Below, piece after piece: positions 36,747 through 45,219 of a DNA stretch of 51,921 nt (position 1 is the first letter of the stretch; the number at the start of each line of letters is the position of its first letter). Where the stretch lies: contig JAGBJE010000146.1 in the NCBI GenBank assembly GCA_017934625.1, positions 1-51,921 of the forward strand, given 5' to 3'. Both the position numbers and the translations under genes were made by a program. The notes below the pieces were generated by a model, which worked only from the letters and a program-made list of their open reading frames with translations, had not been told where the DNA came from and did no database searches. The stretch is from Pseudobutyrivibrio sp. Lineage in GTDB: Bacteria > Bacillota > Clostridia > Lachnospirales > Lachnospiraceae.

Positions 36747-37284
36747 TATCAAACAACATATTAAAAAAATATTGATTATCGCCATCGTAATTTATGTGTC
36801 ATTCCTTTTGCAGGTTAGTATATTTGGCAGGTTAAAACTTGGTGGAGTTACCCCAAATATCTTGATTTCGGTTGTTTCAACCTACGGCTTTATGAAGGGC
36901 AGAAGGCATGGAATTATTATAGGATTTTTTGCCGGATTATTGTTAGATATATTTTCAGGCAATATATTTGGCATGTATGCCCTAATTTATATGTATATCG
37001 GTTTTCTTAATGGCTTGTTCAGAAAACAGCTTTTTGGTGATGATTTAAGATTACCTATGATTTTAATTGGGACAAGCGATTTAATATATGGATTAGTTAC
37101 ATATTTAGTTTTATTTGCTATCAGATCTCAGTATGATTTTTACTTTTATTTAATGAATATCATTTTACCTGAGGTTGTTTATACAGTACTTGTATCCATC
37201 TTTGTTTATTACGTAATTCTTCATATAAACAATTGGGTAGAAAAATTAGAAAAGAAAGGTTCTGATAGAATTGGAAATTATTAA
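36739..37284 (+). CDS. mreD: Rod-shape protein MreD
   Basis: A 181-residue integral membrane protein with about five hydrophobic segments. It opens with a short polar stretch and then VIYVSFLLQVSIFGRL. I chose the ATG at 36739, which overlaps the mreC stop, because AAGGAG lies 11 bases upstream; an earlier in-frame start at 36700 would lie inside mreC. MreD is the poorly conserved third partner of MreB and MreC. It overlaps the next gene by 14 bases. Confidence 0.9.
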   Translation: MSDIKQHIKKILIIAIVIYVSFLLQVSIFGRLKLGGVTPNILISVVSTYGFMKGRRHGIIIGFFAGLLLDIFSGNIFGMYALIYMYIGFLNGLFRKQLFGDDLRLPMILIGTSDLIYGLVTYLVLFAIRSQYDFYFYLMNIILPEVVYTVLVSIFVYYVILHINNWVEKLEKKGSDRIGNY

Positions 37285-40111
37285 GGACTTTTTAACAAAC
37301 CTATTTTCGTCACGTATTCGTGTAGTTTCAGTAGCAATGATTATATTTGCTACTGTTCTTGTATCACGTCTTTTTTATTTACAGATTATCAATGGTAGTG
37401 AATACCAGGATAACTATAATCTCAAACTAGAAAAAACTGAAACAATTCCAGCTACTAGAGGTAATATCTATGATAGAAATGGTAATTTGCTTGCTTATAA
37501 TGAGCTTGTTTATGCTGTTACTATTCAGGATAACGGTACCTATAGCTCCAAGAAGGAGCGTAGTGAATCTCTCAATAAAGAAATTGGTCGTATAGTTACA
37601 AATCTTGAAAAGAACGGCGACAAAATTGACAACAATTTTGGTATTTTTATTGATTCATCAGGTCAATATCAGTTTTTAAGTTCTGGTAATGCTTTACAGC
37701 GATTTAGAGCAGACGTATTTGGGCGAAATAGCATAGATGATTTGGAATATAACGAAAAGCTTGGTTTTGATGAAGCCACGGCCACAGCTGACCAAATTAT
37801 TGATTATCTACAGGGCGATAAAGTTTATAATATTTCACAGGATTACTCAAAGAAGCTAAGATATGAGATAATGATAGTTCGTTATAACATGGGACAGAAC
37901 TCTTATCAGAAATATATTTCAACAGTAATAGCTTCAGATGTTTCTGATGAATCTGTTGCATTTATAAAGGAAAATATAAACGAGCTTACTGGTGTAGATG
38001 TTGAACAAAAATCTCTTAGACGCTATGTAGATAGTGAATATTTTGCTCATATTATTGGTTACACTGGTCAGATTTCTACATCTGAATACAAAGAGCTGTC
38101 TGCATCTGATGATAGTGTAGAAACAACAGATGTTGTTGGCAAATCAGGTATTGAAAAATACATGAACGATTATCTATCGGGTACTAAGGGTTACGAGACA
38201 ATTTATGTAGATAGTGTCGGTAATACTATTGCAGAAGGAGAGTATAAGGCTTCTGAGTCTGGTAATGATGTTTATCTTTCAATAGATATGGATTTACAAA
38301 AGGCTGCGTATATTCTTCTGGAACAAGAAATAGCCGGAATTCTATATTCGAAGATTCAAAACATCAAGGAATCCAATATTAATTCATCTTCAGATGTAGT
38401 TGTTCCTATTTATGATGTTTACTATTCATTAATTAAAAATGGATTGATAGATATTAATGCCTTTTATGATACAAATGCTTCAGAAACAGAAAAGGCTGTT
38501 TTAGCTGCATATCAATCAAAAGAAAAAGAGGTTTTAGCTACCCTAAAGGCTCAACTTAAGAGCAATAATGAAGTTGTTTATAAAGATCTTCCAGAGGAAT
38601 ATCAGGCATATTCAACATATATTGTTACTAAACTAAAGAGCCTTGGAGTTTTTGATTCTAATGCTATAGACACAAGCTCTGATGTTCAAACAAGCTGGAC
38701 GTCTGAGGAAATGGCTGTTAATAAATATTTGACATATGCCATTGAACAGAACTGGATAGATATCACAAAATATGAGTCAGAGGCAAAATATGCTGATACT
38801 GAAGAGCTTTATAATGATTTGATTGACTATACATTAGACTATCTTTCTACAGATAATGGTTTTGAAAGACTCGTCTACAAATATTTGTTATTAGATGATG
38901 GCATTACAGGAAATCAGCTTTGCCTGATATTATATGAACAGGGAATACTTTCAAAGGATGATGAAGATTATAGTGCGCTTTCATCAGGTCAGATAACAGC
39001 CTTCGATTTTATGAAAAAGAAGATTAAATCTCTTGAAATCACACCAGGTCAGCTTGCACTTGATCCTTGTTCTGGTTCAACGGTTATGCTTGATACAAAA
39101 ACTGGTGAGATTCTTGCTATGGTTACATACCCTGGCTACGATAACAATAAACTAGCTAATTCAGTTGATGCTGATTATTATGCTTACCTTACAAACAGTG
39201 CAGCTAATCCTTTGTATAATTATGCAACGCAGCAGAGAACAGCTCCTGGTTCTACCTTCAAGATTGTCAGCTCTACAGCTGGTCTTGCAGAAGGTGTTAT
39301 TACTACATCATCAGAAATCACTGACTTAGGCCAGTTTACAAAGGTATCTAACAACCCTAAATGTTGGATTTATCCAAGCAACCACGGAAGTATCAATGTT
39401 TCTGAAGCTATTAGGGATTCATGTAACTACTTCTTCTATGAAGTTGGCTGGAGGCTTTCAGGTGGTGATGGAGCATATGATGATGTTACTGGTATTAATA
39501 AAATTACAGAGTATGCTTCACTTTTTGGTTTAGATGAAACTACAGGAGTGGAAATAGAAGAAAATTCTCCTCATATAGCAACAGAATACCCTGTCATGGC
39601 AGCCATTGGACAGTCAGATAACAACTTTACCACTGTTGGTCTTGCCAGATATGCTACAGCTATTGCTAGCAGAGGTACTGTTTATAATCTAACTCTTCTT
39701 GATAGCGTAAGAGACTCAGATGGAAATGTATTAAAAGAGTATAAACCATCAGTTAGAAATCAGGTGGATGTACTTAATTCAGCAGAATGGGATGCGGTTC
39801 ATTATGGTATGAGAATGGTTTGCGAATCCCTTTCATCCTTTAATGGTTTTTCTGTAGAGGTTGCAGGTAAGACTGGTACTGCTCAGCAGGTATCTAATAG
39901 ACCTAACCACGCTTTGTTTATTGGATTTGCACCATATAATAATCCTGAAGTTTCCATTGCAACACGTATTGCCTATGGTTATACATCTCACAATGCAGCG
40001 GAAGTTTCTAAGGATATCCTGGCTTATTACTTCGGTGTTACTGAAACTGAGGATATATTAAATGGTGAAGCAAATATTGTTTCAAATTCAGAAAACGAAT
40101 TTACTGATTAA
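37271..40111 (+). CDS. mrdA: Penicillin-binding protein 2, elongasome transpeptidase with a large insert
   Basis: A 946-residue class B penicillin-binding protein that crosslinks peptidoglycan with RodA. It has one N-terminal membrane anchor (about 18-38), a dimerisation domain beginning with TRGNIYDRNG, and a transpeptidase domain. Active-site motifs are S661-T-F-K664, S717-C-N719 and K867-T-G. A stretch of about 250 residues (about 350-600), helical and polar, separates the linker from the transpeptidase core. Typical PBP2 proteins of 630-700 residues lack it. The start is TTG at 37271 behind AAAGG, inside the end of mreD. Confidence 0.94.
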   Translation: MEIIKDFLTNLFSSRIRVVSVAMIIFATVLVSRLFYLQIINGSEYQDNYNLKLEKTETIPATRGNIYDRNGNLLAYNELVYAVTIQDNGTYSSKKERSESLNKEIGRIVTNLEKNGDKIDNNFGIFIDSSGQYQFLSSGNALQRFRADVFGRNSIDDLEYNEKLGFDEATATADQIIDYLQGDKVYNISQDYSKKLRYEIMIVRYNMGQNSYQKYISTVIASDVSDESVAFIKENINELTGVDVEQKSLRRYVDSEYFAHIIGYTGQISTSEYKELSASDDSVETTDVVGKSGIEKYMNDYLSGTKGYETIYVDSVGNTIAEGEYKASESGNDVYLSIDMDLQKAAYILLEQEIAGILYSKIQNIKESNINSSSDVVVPIYDVYYSLIKNGLIDINAFYDTNASETEKAVLAAYQSKEKEVLATLKAQLKSNNEVVYKDLPEEYQAYSTYIVTKLKSLGVFDSNAIDTSSDVQTSWTSEEMAVNKYLTYAIEQNWIDITKYESEAKYADTEELYNDLIDYTLDYLSTDNGFERLVYKYLLLDDGITGNQLCLILYEQGILSKDDEDYSALSSGQITAFDFMKKKIKSLEITPGQLALDPCSGSTVMLDTKTGEILAMVTYPGYDNNKLANSVDADYYAYLTNSAANPLYNYATQQRTAPGSTFKIVSSTAGLAEGVITTSSEITDLGQFTKVSNNPKCWIYPSNHGSINVSEAIRDSCNYFFYEVGWRLSGGDGAYDDVTGINKITEYASLFGLDETTGVEIEENSPHIATEYPVMAAIGQSDNNFTTVGLARYATAIASRGTVYNLTLLDSVRDSDGNVLKEYKPSVRNQVDVLNSAEWDAVHYGMRMVCESLSSFNGFSVEVAGKTGTAQQVSNRPNHALFIGFAPYNNPEVSIATRIAYGYTSHNAAEVSKDILAYYFGVTETEDILNGEANIVSNSENEFTD

Positions 40112-40129
40112 TATAATTGGAGATGAACT

Positions 40130-40810
40130 ATGAGTAATGATGCAGTTGTTTTAAAAAGTAATAAATATGGATTAACTCTGCAATTAGATGGCACAATTCC
40201 TTTTGAAGAGCTGGTTCGTAAAGTTTGTGAGAAGTTCGCTGCCTCATCTGATTTTTTTGGTGAGACATCTATGATTCTCGAGACAATTGGTAGAGAGATT
40301 TCTGCAGAAGAGGGACTTGTTCTTATTCAGGCCATTGAGCTTAATTCTAAGATTAAAGTAATATTACTTAATGAAAATAATGAATTAAAAGACACAAAAA
40401 TGCTTGGACAAATTGACAGATTCTATAAGGATGACATATTTGAAAATGCCAAGATTATTCGAGGAAGCGTAATAAAGGAAGACATATTAGAATCTGATTC
40501 GAGCCTTGTTATTTTAGGTGATGTTAAATCTAAGGCTTCTGTAAAGGCCAAGGGCAATATTATTATTTTTGGCTCTTTAGAGGGAAGCGCTTATGCAGGA
40601 TATCCAGATAATACAGGATGTTATATTGTAGCAAACGAACTGAATTCTAAAAACATTCAGATTGGTACTGTAACAGGCGAGATAAATGTTCAGAAAAAAT
40701 GGTCCATGAGAGTTCATCGCAAGGAAAATGAACCAATGGGTATTACAGTTTGGAATAAAGAATTACTTGCTGAACCATTATCTAGTGGATTACTTAAAAG
40801 GATAAAATAA
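40130..40810 (+). CDS. minC: MinC-like septum-site protein lacking the RSGQ motif
   Basis: A 226-residue protein with a MinC N-domain (about 1-95) that would bind FtsZ. The C-terminal beta-helix domain (about 108-200) is seen in SLVILGDVKSKASVKAKGNIIIFGSLEGSAYAG-like repeats. The RSGQ motif that MinC uses to bind MinD is replaced by IKED (115-118), and the usual Arg of the LRG motif is Glu (LEG, near 150). No minD or minE follows; rodA comes next. It starts 18 bases after mrdA behind GGAGATG and overlaps rodA by one base. Confidence 0.85.
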   Translation: MSNDAVVLKSNKYGLTLQLDGTIPFEELVRKVCEKFAASSDFFGETSMILETIGREISAEEGLVLIQAIELNSKIKVILLNENNELKDTKMLGQIDRFYKDDIFENAKIIRGSVIKEDILESDSSLVILGDVKSKASVKAKGNIIIFGSLEGSAYAGYPDNTGCYIVANELNSKNIQIGTVTGEINVQKKWSMRVHRKENEPMGITVWNKELLAEPLSSGLLKRIK

Positions 40811-41925
40811 TGTTTCATAATTATAAATTTAAAAATCTAGATATTAAATTAATAATTTCGGTAATAGCCTTAACAATTATTGGTATTTTTGTAATCGGCA
40901 GTGCCAACGAGGCCAATCAACAAAAGCAGATTCTCGGAATGATCCTTGGAATTCTTGTAATGACAGGTATGGCTTTATTAGATTACGACTTTTTATTGCA
41001 TTTTCACTGGTTATTTTACGCAGTTGTTATTGGATTGCTATTATCCGTATTATTATTTGGTGAAAAAACCGGTGGTGCGACACGTTGGATTGATGTAGGA
41101 ATTAGGTTCCAGCCATCCGAGTTAGCTAAAATTTTGCTTATTCTGTTTTTCGCATGGTTTTTCATGATATATGAGGAAGATATAAATAAGCCTAAAATAC
41201 TTGCATTAACCATTCTTTTATCTGCGATTCCGTTATTTTTAATAGAAAAAGAACCAGATTTATCCACTACAATTGTCACAATGATGATAATTTGTGTTAT
41301 GATATTTGTAACAGGAGTTAGTTACAAATTAGTTAGTATTGTTTTAGGTGTATCAATTCCTTCTATCATTATTCTTCTTGTCTTAATTAGTCAGGAAGGA
41401 CAGACGATCTTAGATGAATACCAGGGCATGCGTATTTTGGCATGGTTAAAGCCTGAAAAGTACCCATCTAGTTCATATCAACAACAGAACTCAATTATGG
41501 CAATCGGTTCAGGGCAGCTACTTGGTAAGGGTCTTGGCAACGAAGCCTTCGATTCTGTAAAGAACGGAAATTATATATCTGAACCACATACTGATTTTAT
41601 CTTTGCTGTTGCGGGAGAAGAGTTAGGATTTGTTGGAACCGTATTAATCATCGGTTTAATTTTCTTTATTACTCTTGAAATACTCCTTATTGCCAAAAGA
41701 GCAAAGGATATTTCTGGCAAACTAATTTGTGTAGGAATGGCTACATTAATAGGCTTCCAAAGTTTTGTTAATATTTGTGTAGTTACAGGGCTTATGCCAA
41801 ATACAGGTTTACCATTACCTTTTGTTAGTTATGGTTTGACATCCCTTGTCACTGTATATTTTGGTATCGGAATAGTGTTAAATGTTGGTCTTCAATCAAA
41901 AAATAATAACGGGAGGCTTTTTTAA
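40810..41925 (+). CDS. rodA: Elongasome peptidoglycan glycosyltransferase RodA
   Basis: A 371-residue SEDS-family polymerase with about ten membrane helices. SEDS motifs are visible: GATRWIDVGIRFQPSE (about 93-108), QQNSIMAIGSGQLLGKGLG (about 223-241), HTDFIFAVAGEELGF and the C-terminal NTGLPLPFVSYG. It polymerises lipid II together with PBP2, encoded two genes upstream. It could be called FtsW by sequence alone, but the mre context favours RodA. Its ATG overlaps the minC stop (TAATG) and its stop abuts the mgsA ATG. Confidence 0.94.
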   Translation: MFHNYKFKNLDIKLIISVIALTIIGIFVIGSANEANQQKQILGMILGILVMTGMALLDYDFLLHFHWLFYAVVIGLLLSVLLFGEKTGGATRWIDVGIRFQPSELAKILLILFFAWFFMIYEEDINKPKILALTILLSAIPLFLIEKEPDLSTTIVTMMIICVMIFVTGVSYKLVSIVLGVSIPSIIILLVLISQEGQTILDEYQGMRILAWLKPEKYPSSSYQQQNSIMAIGSGQLLGKGLGNEAFDSVKNGNYISEPHTDFIFAVAGEELGFVGTVLIIGLIFFITLEILLIAKRAKDISGKLICVGMATLIGFQSFVNICVVTGLMPNTGLPLPFVSYGLTSLVTVYFGIGIVLNVGLQSKNNNGRLF

Positions 41926-42321
41926 ATGAATATTGGATTAGTCGCACACGACTCTAAGAAAAAGCTAATGCAAAATTTCTGCATAGCGTATAGGGGAATT
42001 CTTAGCAAGAATGAGATTTTTGCTACTGGAACCACAGGCCGTTTAGTTGAAGAGGTAACTAATCTTAACGTCCATAAATATTTAGCTGGACACCTTGGCG
42101 GTACACAACAGCTAGGTGCTCAGATAGAACAAAATGAGATTGACTTAGTAATATTTTTAAGAGATCCACTTACAGTTAAATCTCATGAACCAGATGTTAA
42201 TAGTATAGTTAGAATTTGTGATGCTAATAATATTCCTCTTGCTACTAATCTTGCAACTGCTGAATTACTTATTAAATCACTTGATAGAGGAGATCTTGAG
42301 TGGCGTGAAATGTATAAATAA
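41926..42321 (+). CDS. mgsA: Methylglyoxal synthase homologue with the catalytic Asp replaced
   Basis: A 131-residue protein with the full MgsA fold signature. VAHDSKKK, the phosphate loop ATGTTGR (about 33-39), the LRDPL Asp (D80) and SHEPDV (H87 and D90, equal to H98 and D101 of the E. coli enzyme) are all present. Active MgsA turns dihydroxyacetone phosphate into methylglyoxal using an Asp (D71 in E. coli) in the motif GGDQQ. Here that motif is GGTQQ, with T60. Activity is therefore doubtful. The gene follows rodA directly and overlaps the carboxypeptidase gene. Confidence 0.9.
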   Translation: MNIGLVAHDSKKKLMQNFCIAYRGILSKNEIFATGTTGRLVEEVTNLNVHKYLAGHLGGTQQLGAQIEQNEIDLVIFLRDPLTVKSHEPDVNSIVRICDANNIPLATNLATAELLIKSLDRGDLEWREMYK

Positions 42322-43285
42322 AATAATCTCAGTTCTTCTTTGTGTGATTATGTGTCTTTCTATAGTAGGATGCAAATCCGAAACTGATTCTGTTGCCACA
42401 TACAAAATGTTTGATACATCCTCAGTATATGGCATTACTCATAATGGGGCTTCATCTAATCTTGAGCTTTTTGCAAAGGATTTATGTGTAGCTGGTACAG
42501 ATGATTTAGGTACTTCAGCTGTTCATTCTGAGGTTGCAGGGGCGGCAGGTGCATTTAATCTTAATGAACAGACTGTTGTATACGCACAAAAATTACACGA
42601 AAAAATGTATCCAGCATCCACCACCAAAATAATGACAGCCTATATTGCTTGTTTGTATGGTGATTTGGATGAGTTTTATACTGTAAGTGCCAATGCAACA
42701 AAGCAAGCCAGTGATTCATCTGTCATTAACCTTAAAGAAGGTGATGTAATATCACTTAGAGATTTATTATATGGCTTGATGCTTCGCTCTGGTAATGATG
42801 CAGCTATCGCTATTGCTGAGGGAATGTGTGGTGATGTAGATACATTTGTAGCAAAAATGAATGAAACTGCCAAATCTCTTGGCGCTACAAATACTAATTT
42901 TGTTACACCAAATGGTCTTCATGACGAAAATCATTACACTACAGTTTATGATATGTATCTCATTTTAAATGCTGCCATGAAAAATGAGACTTTTTATACT
43001 ATCTTCACAGCAAGTAATTATACTGCATCTTATACAAGTGGTGGTGCCACTAAAACAGCTGAATGGAATACCACTAATCAGTACACTACTGGAAAGATAA
43101 CAACTCCTAGCGGATTTACTATAATAGGCGGAAAGACTGGAACTACAGGTGCGGCGGGGTATTGCCTGGTCCTTCTTTCTGAGAACGAAGAGCATGAAAA
43201 GATAATATCAATAGTTTTTAATGCAGATTGTCGTTCAAACCTATATTTACTTATGAACGAAATATTAAGTAATTATTGTTCATAA
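42305..43285 (+). CDS. Lipoprotein D-alanyl-D-alanine carboxypeptidase (DacA-like)
   Basis: A low-molecular-weight penicillin-binding protein of the S11 family that trims the last D-Ala from peptidoglycan stems. I place the start at the GTG at 42305, with AGAGGAG 12 bases upstream. From there the protein has a hydrophobic signal peptide and an IVGC lipobox (C23), giving 326 residues. Catalytic motifs are S105-T-T-K108, S162-G-N164 and K277-T-G. Most DacA proteins use a C-terminal amphipathic helix instead of a lipid anchor; here the C-terminus stops shortly after the catalytic domain. The start overlaps mgsA by 17 bases. Confidence 0.88.
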   Translation: MKCINKIISVLLCVIMCLSIVGCKSETDSVATYKMFDTSSVYGITHNGASSNLELFAKDLCVAGTDDLGTSAVHSEVAGAAGAFNLNEQTVVYAQKLHEKMYPASTTKIMTAYIACLYGDLDEFYTVSANATKQASDSSVINLKEGDVISLRDLLYGLMLRSGNDAAIAIAEGMCGDVDTFVAKMNETAKSLGATNTNFVTPNGLHDENHYTTVYDMYLILNAAMKNETFYTIFTASNYTASYTSGGATKTAEWNTTNQYTTGKITTPSGFTIIGGKTGTTGAAGYCLVLLSENEEHEKIISIVFNADCRSNLYLLMNEILSNYCS

Positions 43286-43299
43286 ATACTATTTAGGTT

Positions 43300-43329
43300 T
43301 TTATAGCGTTATGCTATGATAATTATAAT
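43300..43329 (+). promoter_or_regulatory. Candidate promoter for the P-loop protein gene
   Basis: A perfect TATAAT (43324-43329) lies 18 bases after TTTATA (43300-43305). The -35 is weak. It sits in the 70-base gap after the carboxypeptidase gene, where a transcript start is expected. I see no good terminator for the upstream operon in this gap. Confidence 0.4.
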
Positions 43330-43355
43330 AAATAATTTAAGGGAGGTATTTGGAC

Positions 43356-43778
43356 ATGGTGGAAATTATTTCAGGCGAAAAGGGTAAAGGCAAAACAAAA
43401 TACTTACTAGACAAAGTTAACACTGATATTAAAAATGTTGACGGCTCAGTTGTGTACATCGATAAAAACAAAAAACACATGTATGAGCTAGATTCAAAGA
43501 TTCGTTTGATTAACATGGGGGATTATCCAATCGAGTCTTCAGGTGAGTTCTTAGGTTTTCTAAGCGGTGTTTTATCACAAAATTCTGATATTCAAGAAGT
43601 ATTCCTAGATAGCTTTTTAACAGTTTCGAACATCAATGATAACGAAGGTTTGTCCGACGCTATAGATAAGCTTGATGAAATTTGCAACATGTTTAGTGTA
43701 AAATTCGTATTATCTGTTAGCAAAAACGAAAAAGATTTACCAGAAAATGCGAAAGGAAAGATTATCGTATCTTTATAA
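43356..43778 (+). CDS. Small stand-alone P-loop NTPase-like protein
   Basis: A 140-residue cytoplasmic protein. The ATG at 43356 lies 9 bases after GGGAGG; a TTG at 43350 is too close. Residues 7-14 (GEKGKGKT) form a Walker A loop, and EVFLDS (81-86, D85) fits Walker B. There is no sign of a further catalytic domain, so this is about the minimal size of a P-loop fold. Similar proteins are sometimes labelled PilT-like, but no pilus genes are near. Neighbours are a carboxypeptidase and a division cluster, so a link to cell-envelope work is possible. The function is unknown. Confidence 0.8.
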   Translation: MVEIISGEKGKGKTKYLLDKVNTDIKNVDGSVVYIDKNKKHMYELDSKIRLINMGDYPIESSGEFLGFLSGVLSQNSDIQEVFLDSFLTVSNINDNEGLSDAIDKLDEICNMFSVKFVLSVSKNEKDLPENAKGKIIVSL

Positions 43779-43791
43779 TAAATAAAATCTT

Positions 43792-43811
43792 AGGGCACGA
43801 TAACGTGCCCT
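43792..43811 (+). terminator. Hairpin between the P-loop gene and the HlyD-like gene
   Basis: AGGGCACG (43792-43799), a 4-base loop ATAA and CGTGCCCT (43804-43811) form a strong 8-base-pair stem. Only TTAAATT follows, so termination would be weak. The next ATG begins 6 bases after the stem. Confidence 0.6.
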
Positions 43812-43817
43812 TAAATT

Positions 43818-45209
43818 ATGTATATGAGAAATAGAAAAAATGACAAAGTAATTAAATATCCAAAGCAATACCATTTTTCCATTGGCTTTATTGTTATTGG
43901 TGTAATGTTCATTTATATGTTGTATCATTTATTTACGTTCGTTACCGCCGATAATATTACCATATATGAGGTTTCACAGGGTTCTATATCTAGCAATTTA
44001 GAATACAATGCATTAGCTATTAGAAAAGAACAGGTTATAACTGCTGATAGTAATGGAGATGTGCTTTATTTAGCTGAAAATTTTGGTAAGGTAGGTGCAA
44101 AGACTCAGGTTTACGCTCTTGATACGACAGGTGAAATCTTGTCCTCTATTGAAGCAAGTGCTGCTAATTCTGAAATCCAGCTGGATGAAGATGCTTACGC
44201 AAAGGTTCAATCTATTGTAAATAATTACATGATTGATTATAATCCAATTGAATTTAATAGAACCTATTCTTTTAAAAACGAATTAGAATCACAGGTTGAG
44301 CAATTATACACAGTATCTGCCATGGAATCCATGGGAGATTCTTTAACAAATGCAATTTCTTCAGGCTCATTTAATATCTATAACAGTCCTGTGCCTGGAC
44401 TTGTAGTATATTCGATAGATGGCTTAGAGGATATTACTGTAGATAATTTTGCCTCTGATAGCTTTGATATCTCAAACTATTCAGCTGTGAATTTAAAGGC
44501 CCAGGAATCTGTTGTTGCAGGACAAGCTGTATACAAAGTTATTACATCAGATCACTGGAACCTTATTTTAGAAGTAGATAAGACACTTTATGATTCATTA
44601 CAAGGTGAGAGCTATCTTAAGATAAAATTTTTAGAGGATGATGCAGAAACCTGGACTAACCTTGATTTTACAGAGAAAGCTGGCAAATATTATCTAATCT
44701 TATCACTAGATGATTCAATGGATCGTTATGCGGATTCAAGGTTTGTTCATGTTAAAATTATAAATAATAATATATCAGGGCTTAAGATTCCAAATTCATC
44801 TATCGTTGAAAAGGAATTTTACACCATTCCAAAGGACTATATGGTTCAAGGAAATAATGATGATTCTGCAGGTTTTCTACTTAAGTCCTCTGGTGGAAAC
44901 GTAATAGTAAATCCCACTGTTTTTTATGAAACAGATGATTATTACTACATAGATAACGAATTGCTTCAAAGAGGAGACAGACTAGTAAAAGCCAATTCAA
45001 ATGACGAGTATGTTGTGGGCGCCGATACAGGAAAATTAAAAGGCGTATACAATGTCAACAAGGGTTATGCTGTATTTAAACAAATAGAAATACTTTATCA
45101 AAATGATGATTATTCTATTATAAAAACTGGTACAAGCTATGGTATATCAATGTATGATCATATTGTATTACAGGGTGATGAGGTAGAAGAGAACACAATT
45201 ATTAACTAA
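43818..45209 (+). CDS. HlyD-like membrane-anchored protein
   Basis: A 463-residue protein with a basic N-terminus, one membrane helix (about 19-41) and a large outside region. The region after the helix (about 48-100) resembles the split lipoyl-like hairpin of HlyD and RND adaptor proteins (ISSNLEYNALAIRKEQVITADSNGDV-like text). The C-terminal part holds beta strands and an IPNSSIVEKE motif. No transporter gene is adjacent. In clostridia a similar gene precedes yggS and sepF, so a cell-envelope or division role is more likely than drug efflux. The ATG at 43818 (or 43824) has no Shine-Dalgarno sequence. Confidence 0.78.
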   Translation: MYMRNRKNDKVIKYPKQYHFSIGFIVIGVMFIYMLYHLFTFVTADNITIYEVSQGSISSNLEYNALAIRKEQVITADSNGDVLYLAENFGKVGAKTQVYALDTTGEILSSIEASAANSEIQLDEDAYAKVQSIVNNYMIDYNPIEFNRTYSFKNELESQVEQLYTVSAMESMGDSLTNAISSGSFNIYNSPVPGLVVYSIDGLEDITVDNFASDSFDISNYSAVNLKAQESVVAGQAVYKVITSDHWNLILEVDKTLYDSLQGESYLKIKFLEDDAETWTNLDFTEKAGKYYLILSLDDSMDRYADSRFVHVKIINNNISGLKIPNSSIVEKEFYTIPKDYMVQGNNDDSAGFLLKSSGGNVIVNPTVFYETDDYYYIDNELLQRGDRLVKANSNDEYVVGADTGKLKGVYNVNKGYAVFKQIEILYQNDDYSIIKTGTSYGISMYDHIVLQGDEVEENTIIN

Positions 45210-45219
45210 GGAGCTTTAT

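Noticed and set aside
42218..42304. Upstream part of the carboxypeptidase open frame as real coding sequence
   Set aside because: It lies fully inside mgsA, and the GTG at 42305 gives a proper lipoprotein signal and has a ribosome binding site.
43303..43317. ATAGC/GCTAT hairpin as the terminator of the shape operon
   Set aside because: Only five base pairs, and the T run lies before rather than after the stem.
43818..45209. HlyD-like protein as part of a drug or toxin export system
   Set aside because: No ABC or RND transporter partner is adjacent. The context is the yggS-sepF division region.
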